Assembly (NCBI RefSeq): GCF_002803075.1
Contig: NZ_NNBK01000013.1
Coordinates: forward strand, 1-64,000
Source of the DNA: Streptomyces sp. CB01373
GTDB lineage: Bacteria > Actinomycetota > Actinomycetes > Streptomycetales > Streptomycetaceae
Direction of reading: 5' to 3'
Length of the DNA stretch: 64,000 nucleotides
Positions within the stretch are counted from its first letter, which is position 1; the number at the start of each line of letters is the position of its first letter. The position numbers and the translations under genes are program-made. Below the pieces are notes generated by a model. The model saw only the letters and a list, made by a program, of their open reading frames with translations. It ran no database searches and was not told the origin of the DNA. Below are positions 53,657 through 62,161 of this stretch, in pieces.

Positions 53657-55735
53657 TCAGACCAGCCGTACGGGCTTTTCCGGACGTATGCCCGAGTCGA
53701 CCAGCCAGTTCCGCAACGGGACCGGGTCGCCGTCCTCGACCAGGGCGAGGACCTTGGGGCTGAGATCGGCGGCCCTCTCCCCGTTGATGAGGAGAGCGGG
53801 GCCGTCGAGCCAGTCGAGGCCCGGGGAGGCGTCGGCGGTGTCCATCGCGGCGCAGCACACCATCGCGGTGACGTGGTCGGCGAGGAGTTCGCGGCCGGTG
53901 CGGTGCGGTTCGAGCGGGAAGAGGGGCAGCGAGTCCTCGCTCCGCGGCGGCGTACCGGCGACCTGCCCGGCTCCCGTCGGCGCCGTACCCGCCGGGGGCT
54001 CCGACGCCTCCTCGCGGGCCAGCTCGGCGCTGATGCCGGCCGCGAGCGCGGCACCTCGCTCGCTGCCGAGGCCGGGGTTCTCGTCCGGGGTGAGGGGGTC
54101 TTCGGGGGCGGCGGGCTCGCCGGGCTGCGTGTGTACGCCGGGGGGTTCCCCGTGATCCAGATGTTCCCCGTGTCCTGGGTGTTCCAGGCGTTCCAGGCGT
54201 TCTGGGTGTTCGTCGTGTTCTGGGTGTTCGTCGCGTTCTGCGGGCTTTTGGCGCTTGGGGCGCTCGCGGTGTCCGTGGTGCCCGCCGTGTCCGCCCTGCT
54301 CGTCGGGCTCGTCGGACGGGTGGTGCGCGATGTGTGCCTCGTCGTCGTGGGCCGGTCGGGTGTCGTCGGCCGGTTCGTCGGCCGGGAGGACCGTCCGCTC
54401 GCGGAGCTTGCCGGAGGTAGCGGAGGGGGCGGCGGGGGACTGAGCGGACAGGTGCTCCAGGACCCGGGCCAGGGTCGGTCCGTGCGGATCGGCGGCGGAA
54501 CCGGGGGAGCGGCGGACGCCCAGGCGGTCCAGAACGCGGTGGAGGCGAGCGGCATCCGTACGCCATTTGCGGTCGACGACCTCGTCCGGGTACTCCTGCC
54601 AGTCCACCGGGCACCAGTTCCGGCCGCGCTCGGCCGGGCCGCCGTGGAAGAGACGCGCGGCCAGCAGCGAGGCGGCCTCGTCGACGGCGCCGGGCTCCTC
54701 CAGCAGGTCGCAGGCCGGGCGCTCACCGAGCCGGGAGGTGAAACCCTCGGCCAGGCGGTCGCGGCGGGACAGTTCGGTGAGGGCCGCGACGACACCGGCG
54801 TCGAGGCGGGAGGGCCAGCGGCCCATGCGCCAGGCGGGTAGCGCGACCCTGGTGAGCAGCCGGTCCCAGCCCGCGTACGCCAGGCCCACCTGCTCCTGGG
54901 CGGCGATCCTCAGCCCGTAGTCCACAGCCTGTGCGCGTTCCGCCGCCGCGGCCGCCACGCCGCGCTCCATCAGGGCCGCGTGCTCCCGGCAGCCGTGCAG
55001 CATCAGCCGGGCCACCCAGCCGAGTCCGGCGTACACCGAGCGGACCAGAGGGGGGCGGCCGGGTGCCGAGGCGACGGCCACCGCCGCGTCCAGACCGCGG
55101 ACGAAACGCCGGGCCGCGGCTATGTCCGGGTGCGCCGAGGGTCCCGTACCGGCGACGACCGGGGCGAGCACGGCCCGCAGCTCGCCGACGCGCATCCACC
55201 ACAGGAACGGGGAGCCGATGACGAGCACGGGCGCCTGCCCCGTACGGCCCGGACGGGCCGGGGACAGGCCGCGCGGCGCGTCCGGCTCGCCGTGCGGGTG
55301 ATCCTGCCCGGCGGGTGGGCCGTGGGCCGGGTGCGTACGGTCCTCCAGCCAGCTGTCGCAGTCCGGGGTGAGCTCTATGGCCGACGGGGCGGGGACGCCG
55401 AGGCGGTCGGCCAGCTCGCGCACCAGGCGGTACAGGTCCGGGGCCGACTTCTCGGCTATCGGGACGGTCGGGGTCATCGCGGGGCGGGCCCGGGCCACGA
55501 CCAGCCCGATGCCCGCGGCCAGGAGCAGGACGACGACCGCGACGGCGCCGACCACCCAGCGGGCGAGGTCCCAGCCGCGGCCCACGAGGTGCCCGGTCGA
55601 GCCGCCGGCGAGCAGGATCACGGCGAGGGCGGCGGGCAGCAGGGCGACGGCGAGCGCCCGGCTGCGCACGCGCAGCACGGCCAGGGCCCTGGAGCGCGCG
55701 GCCTGGACACCGACCTCCACACCCATACCGGTCAC
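53657..55735 (-). CDS. Large membrane protein with a His/Glu/Asp-rich repeat
   Basis: A 692-residue protein of unrecognised family. Two hydrophobic segments near the start (LAVALLPAALAVILLAGG and VVGAVAVVVLLLAAGIGLVV) anchor it. A mainly helical, Arg/Ala/Leu-rich domain follows (about 95-410). Residues 410-520 are disordered and include many imperfect repeats of HPEH, EHPER and HGEH (for example DEHPEHDEHPERLERLEHPG), which could bind divalent metals. The last 90 residues look globular again (LLADHVTAMVCCAAMDTADA). It may be a peptidase-like or regulatory membrane protein but no catalytic motif was found. The start could be GTG 55735 or ATG 55726. Confidence 0.72.
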   Translation of the reverse strand: MTGMGVEVGVQAARSRALAVLRVRSRALAVALLPAALAVILLAGGSTGHLVGRGWDLARWVVGAVAVVVLLLAAGIGLVVARARPAMTPTVPIAEKSAPDLYRLVRELADRLGVPAPSAIELTPDCDSWLEDRTHPAHGPPAGQDHPHGEPDAPRGLSPARPGRTGQAPVLVIGSPFLWWMRVGELRAVLAPVVAGTGPSAHPDIAAARRFVRGLDAAVAVASAPGRPPLVRSVYAGLGWVARLMLHGCREHAALMERGVAAAAAERAQAVDYGLRIAAQEQVGLAYAGWDRLLTRVALPAWRMGRWPSRLDAGVVAALTELSRRDRLAEGFTSRLGERPACDLLEEPGAVDEAASLLAARLFHGGPAERGRNWCPVDWQEYPDEVVDRKWRTDAARLHRVLDRLGVRRSPGSAADPHGPTLARVLEHLSAQSPAAPSATSGKLRERTVLPADEPADDTRPAHDDEAHIAHHPSDEPDEQGGHGGHHGHRERPKRQKPAERDEHPEHDEHPERLERLEHPGHGEHLDHGEPPGVHTQPGEPAAPEDPLTPDENPGLGSERGAALAAGISAELAREEASEPPAGTAPTGAGQVAGTPPRSEDSLPLFPLEPHRTGRELLADHVTAMVCCAAMDTADASPGLDWLDGPALLINGERAADLSPKVLALVEDGDPVPLRNWLVDSGIRPEKPVRLV

Positions 55736-56055
55736 GACCGCCCGTCACCCCCTCCCGACTGTCCTGGCGTTGCTCATTCCCCCACTGTGGCACCCATGAC
55801 TGACATCGCAATGCCGGTGGGCCAAGTGCCGGAATGCCTGCGCGCACACTAGTTGGGCCCCCGGCCCGCGTCAGCCGGATGGAGTATTGGTCACTCGATG
55901 GAATGGCTTTGGTCAGAGCCGGACGACAGAGCGCAATGATCAGGCCCCGACTCGGGGAGCCGGGGCCTGCTGTTCGGGAGACGTGCTGTTCAAGACCTGC
56001 TGTTCAGGACCTGTCGTCCAAGAACAGGGCCGGTGCGGAGGGGGCGGGTGTCGCG
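55736..56055. other. Intergenic region with short tandem repeats
   Basis: 320 bases upstream of the membrane-protein gene and downstream of purD. It holds a hairpin CAGGCCCCG...CGGGGCCTG (55941-55969) and three near-identical nonamers CTGCTGTTC (see separate repeat entry). No gene is seen. Confidence 0.5.
55967..56019. repeat. Tandem repeats of about 14-16 bp 3' of purD
   Basis: CTGCTGTTC at 55967, GTGCTGTTC at 55983, CTGCTGTTC at 55997 and a diverged CTGTCGTCC at 56011. Spacers resemble AAGAC/AGGAC. The block lies just past the purD stop and may be a regulator-binding array for the leftward gene or a slippage product. Confidence 0.6.
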
Positions 56056-57309
56056 TCAGGCGTCCGCCGCGGCCCTCGCCGCGATGTCCGAGCGGTGCTG
56101 GGACCCGTCGAGGCGGACCCGGGCGACGGCGGTGTACGCGCGGTCGCGGGCCTCGGTCAGGTCCTTGCCGGTCGCCGTGACGGACAGCACGCGGCCACCC
56201 GCGCTCAGCACGGTGCCGTCCTCGCGCCGCGTGCCGGCGTGCAGCACGTACGCGTGCGGGGCGTCCTGCGCGGCCACCTCGTCGAGGCCGGTGATCGGGT
56301 CACCGGTGCGCGGGGTGCCGGGGTAGTTGTGGGAGGCGACGACCACCGTGACGGCCGCGTCGTCGCTCCAGCGCAGGGGCTCCAGGTGGGCGAGGCCACC
56401 GGTGGCGGCGGCCATGAGGACTCCCGCGAGCGGGGTCTGGAGGCGGGCGAGGACCACCTGGGTCTCGGGGTCGCCGAAACGGGCGTTGAACTCGATCACG
56501 CGGATGCCGCGGCCGGTGATGGCGAGCCCCGCGTAGAGCAGCCCGGAGAACGGCGTGCCGCGGCGGCGCATCTCGTCGACGGTGGGCTGAAGCACGCTGT
56601 GCAGGACGTCGTCCACGAGCTTGGGGTCGGCCCAGGGCAGCGGCGAGTACGCGCCCATGCCACCGGTGTTGGGGCCCTTGTCGCCGTCGAGCGCCCGCTT
56701 GAAGTCCTGGGCGGGCTGGAGCGGGACGACCGTCTCGCCGTCGGTGACGGCGAAGAGGGAGACCTCGGGTCCGTCGAGGTACTCCTCGATCACCACGCGG
56801 TCACAGGCCGCCGAGTGCGCCCTGGCCGCCTCGATGTCGTCGGTGACGACGACGCCCTTGCCGGCGGCGAGACCGTCGTCCTTGACGACGTAGGGGGCGC
56901 CGAAGGCGTTGAGGGCCTCGTCGACCTCCTCGGCCGTCGTGCAGACGTACGAACGGGCCGTGGGCACGCCTGCCGCGGCCATCACGTCCTTGGCGAAGGC
57001 CTTGGAGCCCTCCAGCCGCGCGGCCTCCTTGGAGGGACCGAACACCGGGACGCCCGCTTCACGCAGGGCGTCGGCGACCCCGGCGACCAGCGGGGCCTCG
57101 GGGCCGACGACCACGAGGTCGGCACCCAGCTCGGCGGCCAGCGCCGACACCGCCGCGCCGTCGAGGGCGTCGACCTGGTGCAGCTCGGCGACCTCGGCGA
57201 TGCCGGCGTTGCCGGGCGCGCAGTGCAGCGCGGTGACGGCGGGGTCGAGGGACAGGGAACGGCACAGGGCGTGCTCGCGGGCGCCGCTGCCGATGACGAG
57301 GACCTTCAC
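56056..57309 (-). CDS. purD: Phosphoribosylamine-glycine ligase
   Basis: GAR synthetase (417 residues), second step of purine synthesis. The N-terminal fold reads KVLVIGSGAREHALCRSL; the ATP-grasp domain has PYVVKDDGLAAGKGVVV and VVIEEYLDGPEVSLFAV; the metal-binding end reads VIEFNARFGDPETQ. ATG 57309 is the natural start. Single gene, transcribed leftward. Confidence 0.97.
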   Translation of the reverse strand: MKVLVIGSGAREHALCRSLSLDPAVTALHCAPGNAGIAEVAELHQVDALDGAAVSALAAELGADLVVVGPEAPLVAGVADALREAGVPVFGPSKEAARLEGSKAFAKDVMAAAGVPTARSYVCTTAEEVDEALNAFGAPYVVKDDGLAAGKGVVVTDDIEAARAHSAACDRVVIEEYLDGPEVSLFAVTDGETVVPLQPAQDFKRALDGDKGPNTGGMGAYSPLPWADPKLVDDVLHSVLQPTVDEMRRRGTPFSGLLYAGLAITGRGIRVIEFNARFGDPETQVVLARLQTPLAGVLMAAATGGLAHLEPLRWSDDAAVTVVVASHNYPGTPRTGDPITGLDEVAAQDAPHAYVLHAGTRREDGTVLSAGGRVLSVTATGKDLTEARDRAYTAVARVRLDGSQHRSDIAARAAADA

Positions 57310-57461
57310 GGGGTCAGCCTAACGGCAGCGGCCCGGGGCCCTTTGTGCGGGCCGCCGAGGAAAGGACGGAAGGGCGTTTGTAGGTTCCTCCGGGCAGGGA
57401 AAGGCGCGGGCAGGCCGAGCCGGACCGCTCGAGCGGGCGGGCCGGGCACGGGCCTGCTCCC

Positions 57462-59735
57462 CTACTCCGTCGAGTACTCCTCGACCACCGTGGCGCCGAG
57501 CTCCCGCACGATCAGTTCGTGACCGGACAGGGCCGACTCGTCGAGATCCGGGTCGTCGTCCTCGGGGATGTCGTCCTCGGGGGCGACGGGAGGCGGCTCG
57601 GGGGCGGAGAACGGCTGTGCCGGAGAAGGGGCGGGCGTGGGTGCCGCGGCGGACGGCGGCCGGTTCGGGGCCGCGGCAGGCGCCGACGGAGCCGCGGGCT
57701 GGGGAGCAGGCGTACGCTGCGCTGTCGCGCCGCCCCCACCGCCGTAGCCGCCGCCACCGGGACCCGGACCGTAGCCGCCGCCCGGGGGCTGAGGACCGGG
57801 GCCGCCGCCTCCCGTCGGGTCGACGACCGCCTCGATCTTCCACTGGACGTTGAACTGCTCGGCCAGCGCCTGGCGCAGCACGTCCTCGCTGCCGCTGCTC
57901 GCGAAGTTGTCGCGGGCGCCGGCGTTGACGAAGCCGATCTGGAGGGTGGTGCCGTCGAAGCCGGAGACATGGGCGTTCTGGCTGAGCAGGATCCAGGTGA
58001 AGCGACGGCGGTTCTTCACCGCTTCGAGGACGTTCGGCCAGAGGACGCGGGGGTCGAGCCCGCCGCCTGCCGGGGCCGGTGGGGCGGAAGGGACCGGGGC
58101 GGCGGCAGGCCTCGCCGAGGGTGCCTGCTGCGCGGGCCCCGTGCTGGACGCACTCGGCGCGCCCGGTGCCCCGCCGCCCGGTGCTGCCGCTGTGGGCCAG
58201 CCGCCCGGCCGCCGGCCGCCGCCCGCGGCTGCCGCGGTGGGCCAGGCACCGGGCGCGGCGGGTGCGGCGGCGGGCGGTGCGGGGGCGGGTGCGGTGGGCG
58301 GAGCCGTCTCCTGGGGACGGTCACTCGCGGCCGGCGCAGGGGGTGCTGCCGGGGCAGGGGGTGCGGTCGGCGCAGGGGCCTCGGAGGGCGTGGACGCGTC
58401 AGGGGCGCCCGAGCCCCGCACGGCAGCCCGAGCCGCGGCCGCTCCACCGCCCGGCGGAACAGGAGGTACGGCGGGTGCCGTACCCGCGGGGCCGCCCACC
58501 GCGATCGGCGCTCCCCCGTGCGCCTCGGGCCCTGGCACGTACCCCATCGCAGGCGCACCCGCGCCCGCGGAGAAGCTGACGCCGCGCTCGATGCGGTCGA
58601 GGCGGGCCATCACCGACCGCTCGTCGCGGTAGGCGGCGGGGAGCAGGACGCGGGCGCAGATCAGTTCGAGCTGGAGGCGGGGCGAGGTGGCGCCGCGCAT
58701 CTCGGTCAGGCCCTCGTTGACGAGGTCGGCGGCGCGGCTCAGCTCGGCGGCGCCGAAGGACCGGGCCTGGGCCTGCATCCGCTCCACGACATCGGCCGGG
58801 GCGTCGATGAGCCCCTTCTCGGCGGCGTCCGGCACGGCGGCGAGGATCACCAGGTCCCGCAGCCGCTCCAGCAGGTCGGCCACGAACCGCCGGGGGTCGT
58901 TACCGCCCTCGATCACATGGTCGACGACCTCGAAGGCGCCGGAGCCGTCCCCGGAGGCGAAGGCCTCGACGACGGAGTCGAGCAGGGAGCCGTCGGTGTA
59001 GCCGAGGAGCGAGGTGGCCATGGCATACGTCACACCTTCCTCCCGCGCACCGGCGAGCAGCTGGTCCATGACGGACATGGAGTCACGCACGGATCCGGCG
59101 CCGGCCCGCACGACGAGGGGCAGCACCCCGTCCTCGACGGGGATGTCCTCCTTCTGGCAGACCTGGCCGAGGTAGTCCCGCAGGGTGCCCGGCGGGACGA
59201 GACGGAAGGGGTAGTGGTGGGTGCGCGACCGGATGGTCCCGATGACCTTCTCGGGCTCGGTCGTGGCGAAGATGAACTTCAGGTGCTCCGGCGGCTCCTC
59301 GACCACCTTGAGCAGCGCGTTGAAACCGGCCGACGTGACCATGTGGGCCTCGTCGATGATGTAGATCTTGTACCGGCTGCGGGCGGGCCCGAAGAAGGCC
59401 TTCTCGCGCAGGTCACGGGCGTCGTCCACACCGCCGTGCGAAGCGGCGTCGATCTCGATGACGTCGATGGACCCCGGGCCGTTCCTGGCCAGGTCGCGGC
59501 ACGAGTCGCACTCCCCGCAGGGGGTGGGCGTCGGCCCCTTCTCGCAGTTCAGGCACCGGGCGAGGATCCGCGCGCTGGTCGTCTTGCCACACCCGCGCGG
59601 ACCGCTGAACAGGTACGCGTGATTGACCCGGTTGTTCCGCAGCGCCTGCTGCAACGGGTCGGTGACATGCTCCTGCCCGATGACCTCGGCGAACGACTCC
59701 GGGCGATAGCGGCGGTACAGCGCGAGAGACGACAC
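57462..59735 (-). CDS. dnaX: DNA polymerase III tau subunit
   Basis: The 757-residue clamp-loader ATPase of the replisome. The AAA+ module shows RRYRPESFAEVIGQEHV, Walker A SGPRGCGKTTSARI, the zinc site CLNCEKG...CGECDSC, DEAH and the sensor region FATTEPEKVIGTIRSRT. Residues 400-570 are a Pro/Ala-rich linker, followed by a tau-like C-terminal domain (LDPRVLWPNVLEAVKNRRRF) and an acidic, Pro-rich end. GTG 59735 has a poor ribosome site, but TATAAC at 59745-59750 on the same strand suggests a near-leaderless transcript. The SRP RNA gene follows upstream on the same strand. Confidence 0.93.
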   Translation of the reverse strand: MSSLALYRRYRPESFAEVIGQEHVTDPLQQALRNNRVNHAYLFSGPRGCGKTTSARILARCLNCEKGPTPTPCGECDSCRDLARNGPGSIDVIEIDAASHGGVDDARDLREKAFFGPARSRYKIYIIDEAHMVTSAGFNALLKVVEEPPEHLKFIFATTEPEKVIGTIRSRTHHYPFRLVPPGTLRDYLGQVCQKEDIPVEDGVLPLVVRAGAGSVRDSMSVMDQLLAGAREEGVTYAMATSLLGYTDGSLLDSVVEAFASGDGSGAFEVVDHVIEGGNDPRRFVADLLERLRDLVILAAVPDAAEKGLIDAPADVVERMQAQARSFGAAELSRAADLVNEGLTEMRGATSPRLQLELICARVLLPAAYRDERSVMARLDRIERGVSFSAGAGAPAMGYVPGPEAHGGAPIAVGGPAGTAPAVPPVPPGGGAAAARAAVRGSGAPDASTPSEAPAPTAPPAPAAPPAPAASDRPQETAPPTAPAPAPPAAAPAAPGAWPTAAAAGGGRRPGGWPTAAAPGGGAPGAPSASSTGPAQQAPSARPAAAPVPSAPPAPAGGGLDPRVLWPNVLEAVKNRRRFTWILLSQNAHVSGFDGTTLQIGFVNAGARDNFASSGSEDVLRQALAEQFNVQWKIEAVVDPTGGGGPGPQPPGGGYGPGPGGGGYGGGGGATAQRTPAPQPAAPSAPAAAPNRPPSAAAPTPAPSPAQPFSAPEPPPVAPEDDIPEDDDPDLDESALSGHELIVRELGATVVEEYSTE

Positions 59736-59786
59736 GCATACGAGGTTATAGGCGCCCACCGACAACGTGTCCGGCCCGTGGACGCA

Positions 59787-59883
59787 AGCGCCCCCCACGC
59801 ACCCGCCAGAGCCGACCTACCCTTGCTGCCTTCCGGCCCTGGGGGAGTTCAGTCAGATAGCGCCGCGTGAGGGGCTCCGCACA
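59787..59883 (-). ncRNA. ffs: Signal recognition particle RNA (4.5S)
   Basis: The minus strand contains the SRP domain IV core: GGCCGGAAGGCAGCAAGGG, with the tetraloop-like GGAA flanked by asymmetric A/C loops. The outer helix is formed by GCCCCTCACGC and GCGTGGGGGGC. Location next to dnaX is the classic actinobacterial arrangement. Limits are approximate by a few bases. Confidence 0.87.
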
Positions 59884-59951
59884 GAGTACCCGATCCCGGG
59901 CACCGGCAACGAGTTCGCGAGCACTCCTCCGAGTCATGTAATGTTTCCGGC

Positions 59952-60039
59952 GGAGGATTCGCCTAGAGGCCTAGGGCGCACGCTTGGAAAGCGTGTTGGG
60001 GGCAACCCCTCACGAGTTCGAATCTCGTATCCTCCGCCA
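59952..60039 (+). tRNA. tRNA-Ser(GGA), attachment site of an integrative element
   Basis: Class II tRNA with a long variable arm (GTTGGGGGCAACCCC), anticodon GGA in loop TTGGAAA, and encoded CCA. The integrase gene starts just past its 3' end, with the integrase reading toward the tRNA, so the 3' half (about 60011-60039) is the attL core. Confidence 0.95.
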
Positions 60040-60057
60040 GTGCCTCACCGGGCACGA

Positions 60058-60096
60058 TGTCGAAGGGCCCCCTGGAAACAGGGGGCCCTTCGACGT
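60058..60096. terminator. Terminator between tRNA-Ser and integrase
   Basis: GTCGAAGGGCCCCCTG / CAGGGGGCCCTTCGAC with loop GAAA; no U-tract. It separates the converging tRNA-Ser and integrase transcripts. Confidence 0.85.
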
Positions 60097-60101
60097 TGTC
60101 C

Positions 60102-61382
60102 TCAGACCTCGTTGTCCTGGTTTTTGTCCACAGCGGGTGTTCCGGGCGCTCCCCAGATGGCTCGCTCGATCTTCCGGGCCGCTTCCTTGAGCATGGGATC
60201 GGTCACGTGCAGATACCGAGCCCGCATCCGGGCGGCCCCTCCCGGCTCCCATCCCATGATCTGGTCGATGACCCGGTCAGGGACGCCCAGCAACATCAGG
60301 ACCGTGCCTGCGGTGTGGCGCGCGTCATGCAGTCGACCGTCACGAACCCCCGCGTCCTCTAGCAGCCGCTTCCAGTCGTGATAGTCCGTGTTCGGGCTGA
60401 GCGGGCCGCCTAACCGCTTGGTGAACACGTACTCCGACTCCACCCACAGGTTCCCGGCCGTCTCGCGCTCTCGCTCCTGTGCTTCCCTGTGGCTGCGGAG
60501 CATCACGACCAGGGGCCCGGGAAGAGGCACCGCGCGGCGTCCCGCGCGCGACTTGGTGTTCTTGGTCTCGCGCCGCACCTGCACGCGCTCCGGGCAGTAC
60601 CCCGGCTTCCGGCCGCAGGGCGCAGCCTCACCGCAACCGTGCTCGTACTTCGGCCGTAGCCGGTTCCGGCGAAGCTTCAGGTACTCGTTGTCCAGGTCGA
60701 CGTCAGCCCATCGCAGTCCAAGCGTCTCTCCCTGCCGCAGCCCGAGCGCGAGGGCGAGCATCCATCGGGCGCTGTTCCGGCGCTTGTTGACTTCGAGCAG
60801 CAGGCTCTGCACCTCGTCTACCGAGTAGGGCTCTACCTCGTTCTCGCCCTCCTCCATGCGTGGCGGCTTCGCCAGCGCAGCAGCGTTCTTGGTCGCGTAG
60901 CCGCGCCGTACCGCCTCGCCCAGGGCGGTACGGGCCGTCCGGTGGACCTGGTGAGCAGTGCCCGGCTTGCTGCCGGCGCTCTGCATCCGGCGGTACAGGC
61001 TCTCCAGGTGCTCCGGTTCCAGACGGTCAAGCCGGTGCTTGCCGATGCCGGGCACGAGGTGCACCCGAACGGCCACCTCGTAGCCGGCGTAGGTGTTCTC
61101 GCTGATCACCGGCCGGGCAATGTTCTCCACCCAGTGCTCAAGCCACTTCGCGACGGTCCACGGCTTACCGGGCTGACGTGCCGAACCCTCGTCGCGCTGC
61201 TTCTCCAGCTTCCTGACCTCGTCAACCAGCTCTTTGCGGGTCGGGCGCGTCAGGTGTCGGCGGTAGGGCGTTCCGTCGTCCTTGTAGCCCATGGGAACGC
61301 GGGCGTGCCAACGGCCGTCCTTGCCCAGGTAGATAGCCGATTCGCCGTTGGCTCGGCGAGTGCGCTTTTTCTCCTCTGCCAC
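60102..61382 (-). CDS. int: Tyrosine site-specific integrase
   Basis: A 426-residue phage-type integrase that recombines the element with tRNA-Ser. An N-terminal arm-binding domain (SAIYLGKDGRWHARVPMGY) is followed by a core-binding domain (about 75-180) and the catalytic domain with Arg in LALGLRQGETLGLRW, HDARHTAGT (His-x-x-Arg), IMGW and the nucleophile in ARYLHVTD. A Cys-rich insert CGEAAPCGRKPGYCPE sits before the Lys hairpin (TKSRAGRR) and may bind zinc. GTG 61382 has GGAGG 7 bases upstream. Intact. Confidence 0.94.
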   Translation of the reverse strand: MAEEKKRTRRANGESAIYLGKDGRWHARVPMGYKDDGTPYRRHLTRPTRKELVDEVRKLEKQRDEGSARQPGKPWTVAKWLEHWVENIARPVISENTYAGYEVAVRVHLVPGIGKHRLDRLEPEHLESLYRRMQSAGSKPGTAHQVHRTARTALGEAVRRGYATKNAAALAKPPRMEEGENEVEPYSVDEVQSLLLEVNKRRNSARWMLALALGLRQGETLGLRWADVDLDNEYLKLRRNRLRPKYEHGCGEAAPCGRKPGYCPERVQVRRETKNTKSRAGRRAVPLPGPLVVMLRSHREAQERERETAGNLWVESEYVFTKRLGGPLSPNTDYHDWKRLLEDAGVRDGRLHDARHTAGTVLMLLGVPDRVIDQIMGWEPGGAARMRARYLHVTDPMLKEAARKIERAIWGAPGTPAVDKNQDNEV

Positions 61383-61461
61383 TGGCAGTTCCTCCGGTCG
61401 GTGCGAGGTAGACAGACCGGAGCGCCGCCCGCAAGTCGGGCGGCGCTCCGGGAGGGTGAGA

Positions 61462-61695
61462 TCAGGCGACGCGCTGTTCGGCGCGGCGGCGGGCGAGGTA
61501 GGCAGCAGGGGCGTCGGCGGGGACGCGTCGGAGTCCGCCGATGGTCAGGGACTCCAGCTCTCCGGTGCGGATGAGGGCATAGCAGGTCGTGCGGCCGATG
61601 CGGAGGCAGCGGGCCGCCTCTTCGACGGTCAACAGAACGGGGGCCAGGTCCCCAGCCTCAGCGAGTGGTGCGATGTCCACGGTGGCGATGCTCAT
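61462..61695 (-). CDS. xis: Excisionase-type helix-turn-helix protein
   Basis: A 77-residue MerR/AlpA-like DNA-binding protein: LLTVEEAARCLRIGRTTCYA, then LIRTGELESLTIGGLRRVPA. This is the usual Xis of streptomycete elements, bending DNA at the attachment site to direct excision. ATG 61695 follows GAGGAGA. It is 79 bases upstream of int in the same direction and next to the iteron block. Confidence 0.9.
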   Translation of the reverse strand: MSIATVDIAPLAEAGDLAPVLLTVEEAARCLRIGRTTCYALIRTGELESLTIGGLRRVPADAPAAYLARRRAEQRVA

Positions 61696-61772
61696 GGAAC
61701 GGTCTCCTCTGGGACTGTCCGTCGGGGGCGGAGTCTGTATCCGGAGTTCACGTGTGTCCGAGGTGCGGATTT

Positions 61773-61983
61773 CTGCGTCACCTGCGTCATCTGCGTCATT
61801 CGCCGCTCTGACCTGCTGTTTCGGGGTGACGCAGCGCGGTGGGGGTGTGTCACCGGTGACGCAGTCCTTCGTCATCGGGTGACGCAGGTGACGCGGGGTG
61901 ACGCAGGAATCGGCTGTCTGCGTCACCGCTGTTTCGGCAGGTCACCGGGCGTTTTCGGGGTGTGGGTGACGCAGGTGACGCAG
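61773..61983. repeat. Array of eleven 9-bp GTGACGCAG iterons in both orientations
   Basis: CTGCGTCAY occurs three times in tandem (61773-61799); GTGACGCAG at 61826, 61856, 61879, 61898, 61966 and 61975, with a one-base variant GTGACGCGG at 61888; and once inverted (CTGCGTCAC) at 61918. A 12-bp palindrome GTCACCGGTGAC (61849-61860) lies inside. Several copies abut exactly. The block lies just upstream of xis and just downstream of the ATPase gene, where a replication origin or a regulator-binding region would be expected. Confidence 0.85.
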
Positions 61984-62097
61984 CGGCTCTCCACTTCGGA
62001 CAAAGAGGGGGTGGTGTCTGTTGTGGTGCGCGGCTCAGAGAGTGAAGAAGGAGCCGCTTCGCGGCGCGTTCATCGCAGGGCGGCGCTGCCGCCGAAG

Positions 62098-62137
62098 AGC
62101 AAGAGGAGCACGCGTGGACGGGTGCTCCTCTTGCTTG
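62098..62137 (-). terminator. Terminator after the D5-like ATPase gene
   Basis: AGCAAGAGGAGCAC / GTGCTCCTCTTGCT with a short loop, placed 25 bases after the ATPase stop codon; no clear U-run. Confidence 0.7.
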
Positions 62138-62161
62138 TGGGGCGGTCGTGGTGCCGGGCGG

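Noticed and set aside
53078..54841. Plus-strand frame with membrane-like VFQAFWVFVVF segments
   Set aside because: The hydrophobic run is simply the complement of the His/Glu/Asp repeats of the membrane-protein gene on the minus strand.
57462..59735. Programmed frameshift in dnaX giving a gamma subunit
   Set aside because: No A-rich slippery heptamer with downstream hairpin was seen in the region after the AAA+ module.
61773..61983. CRISPR array
   Set aside because: Units are only 9 bp, occur in both orientations, often abut without spacers, and no cas gene is present.
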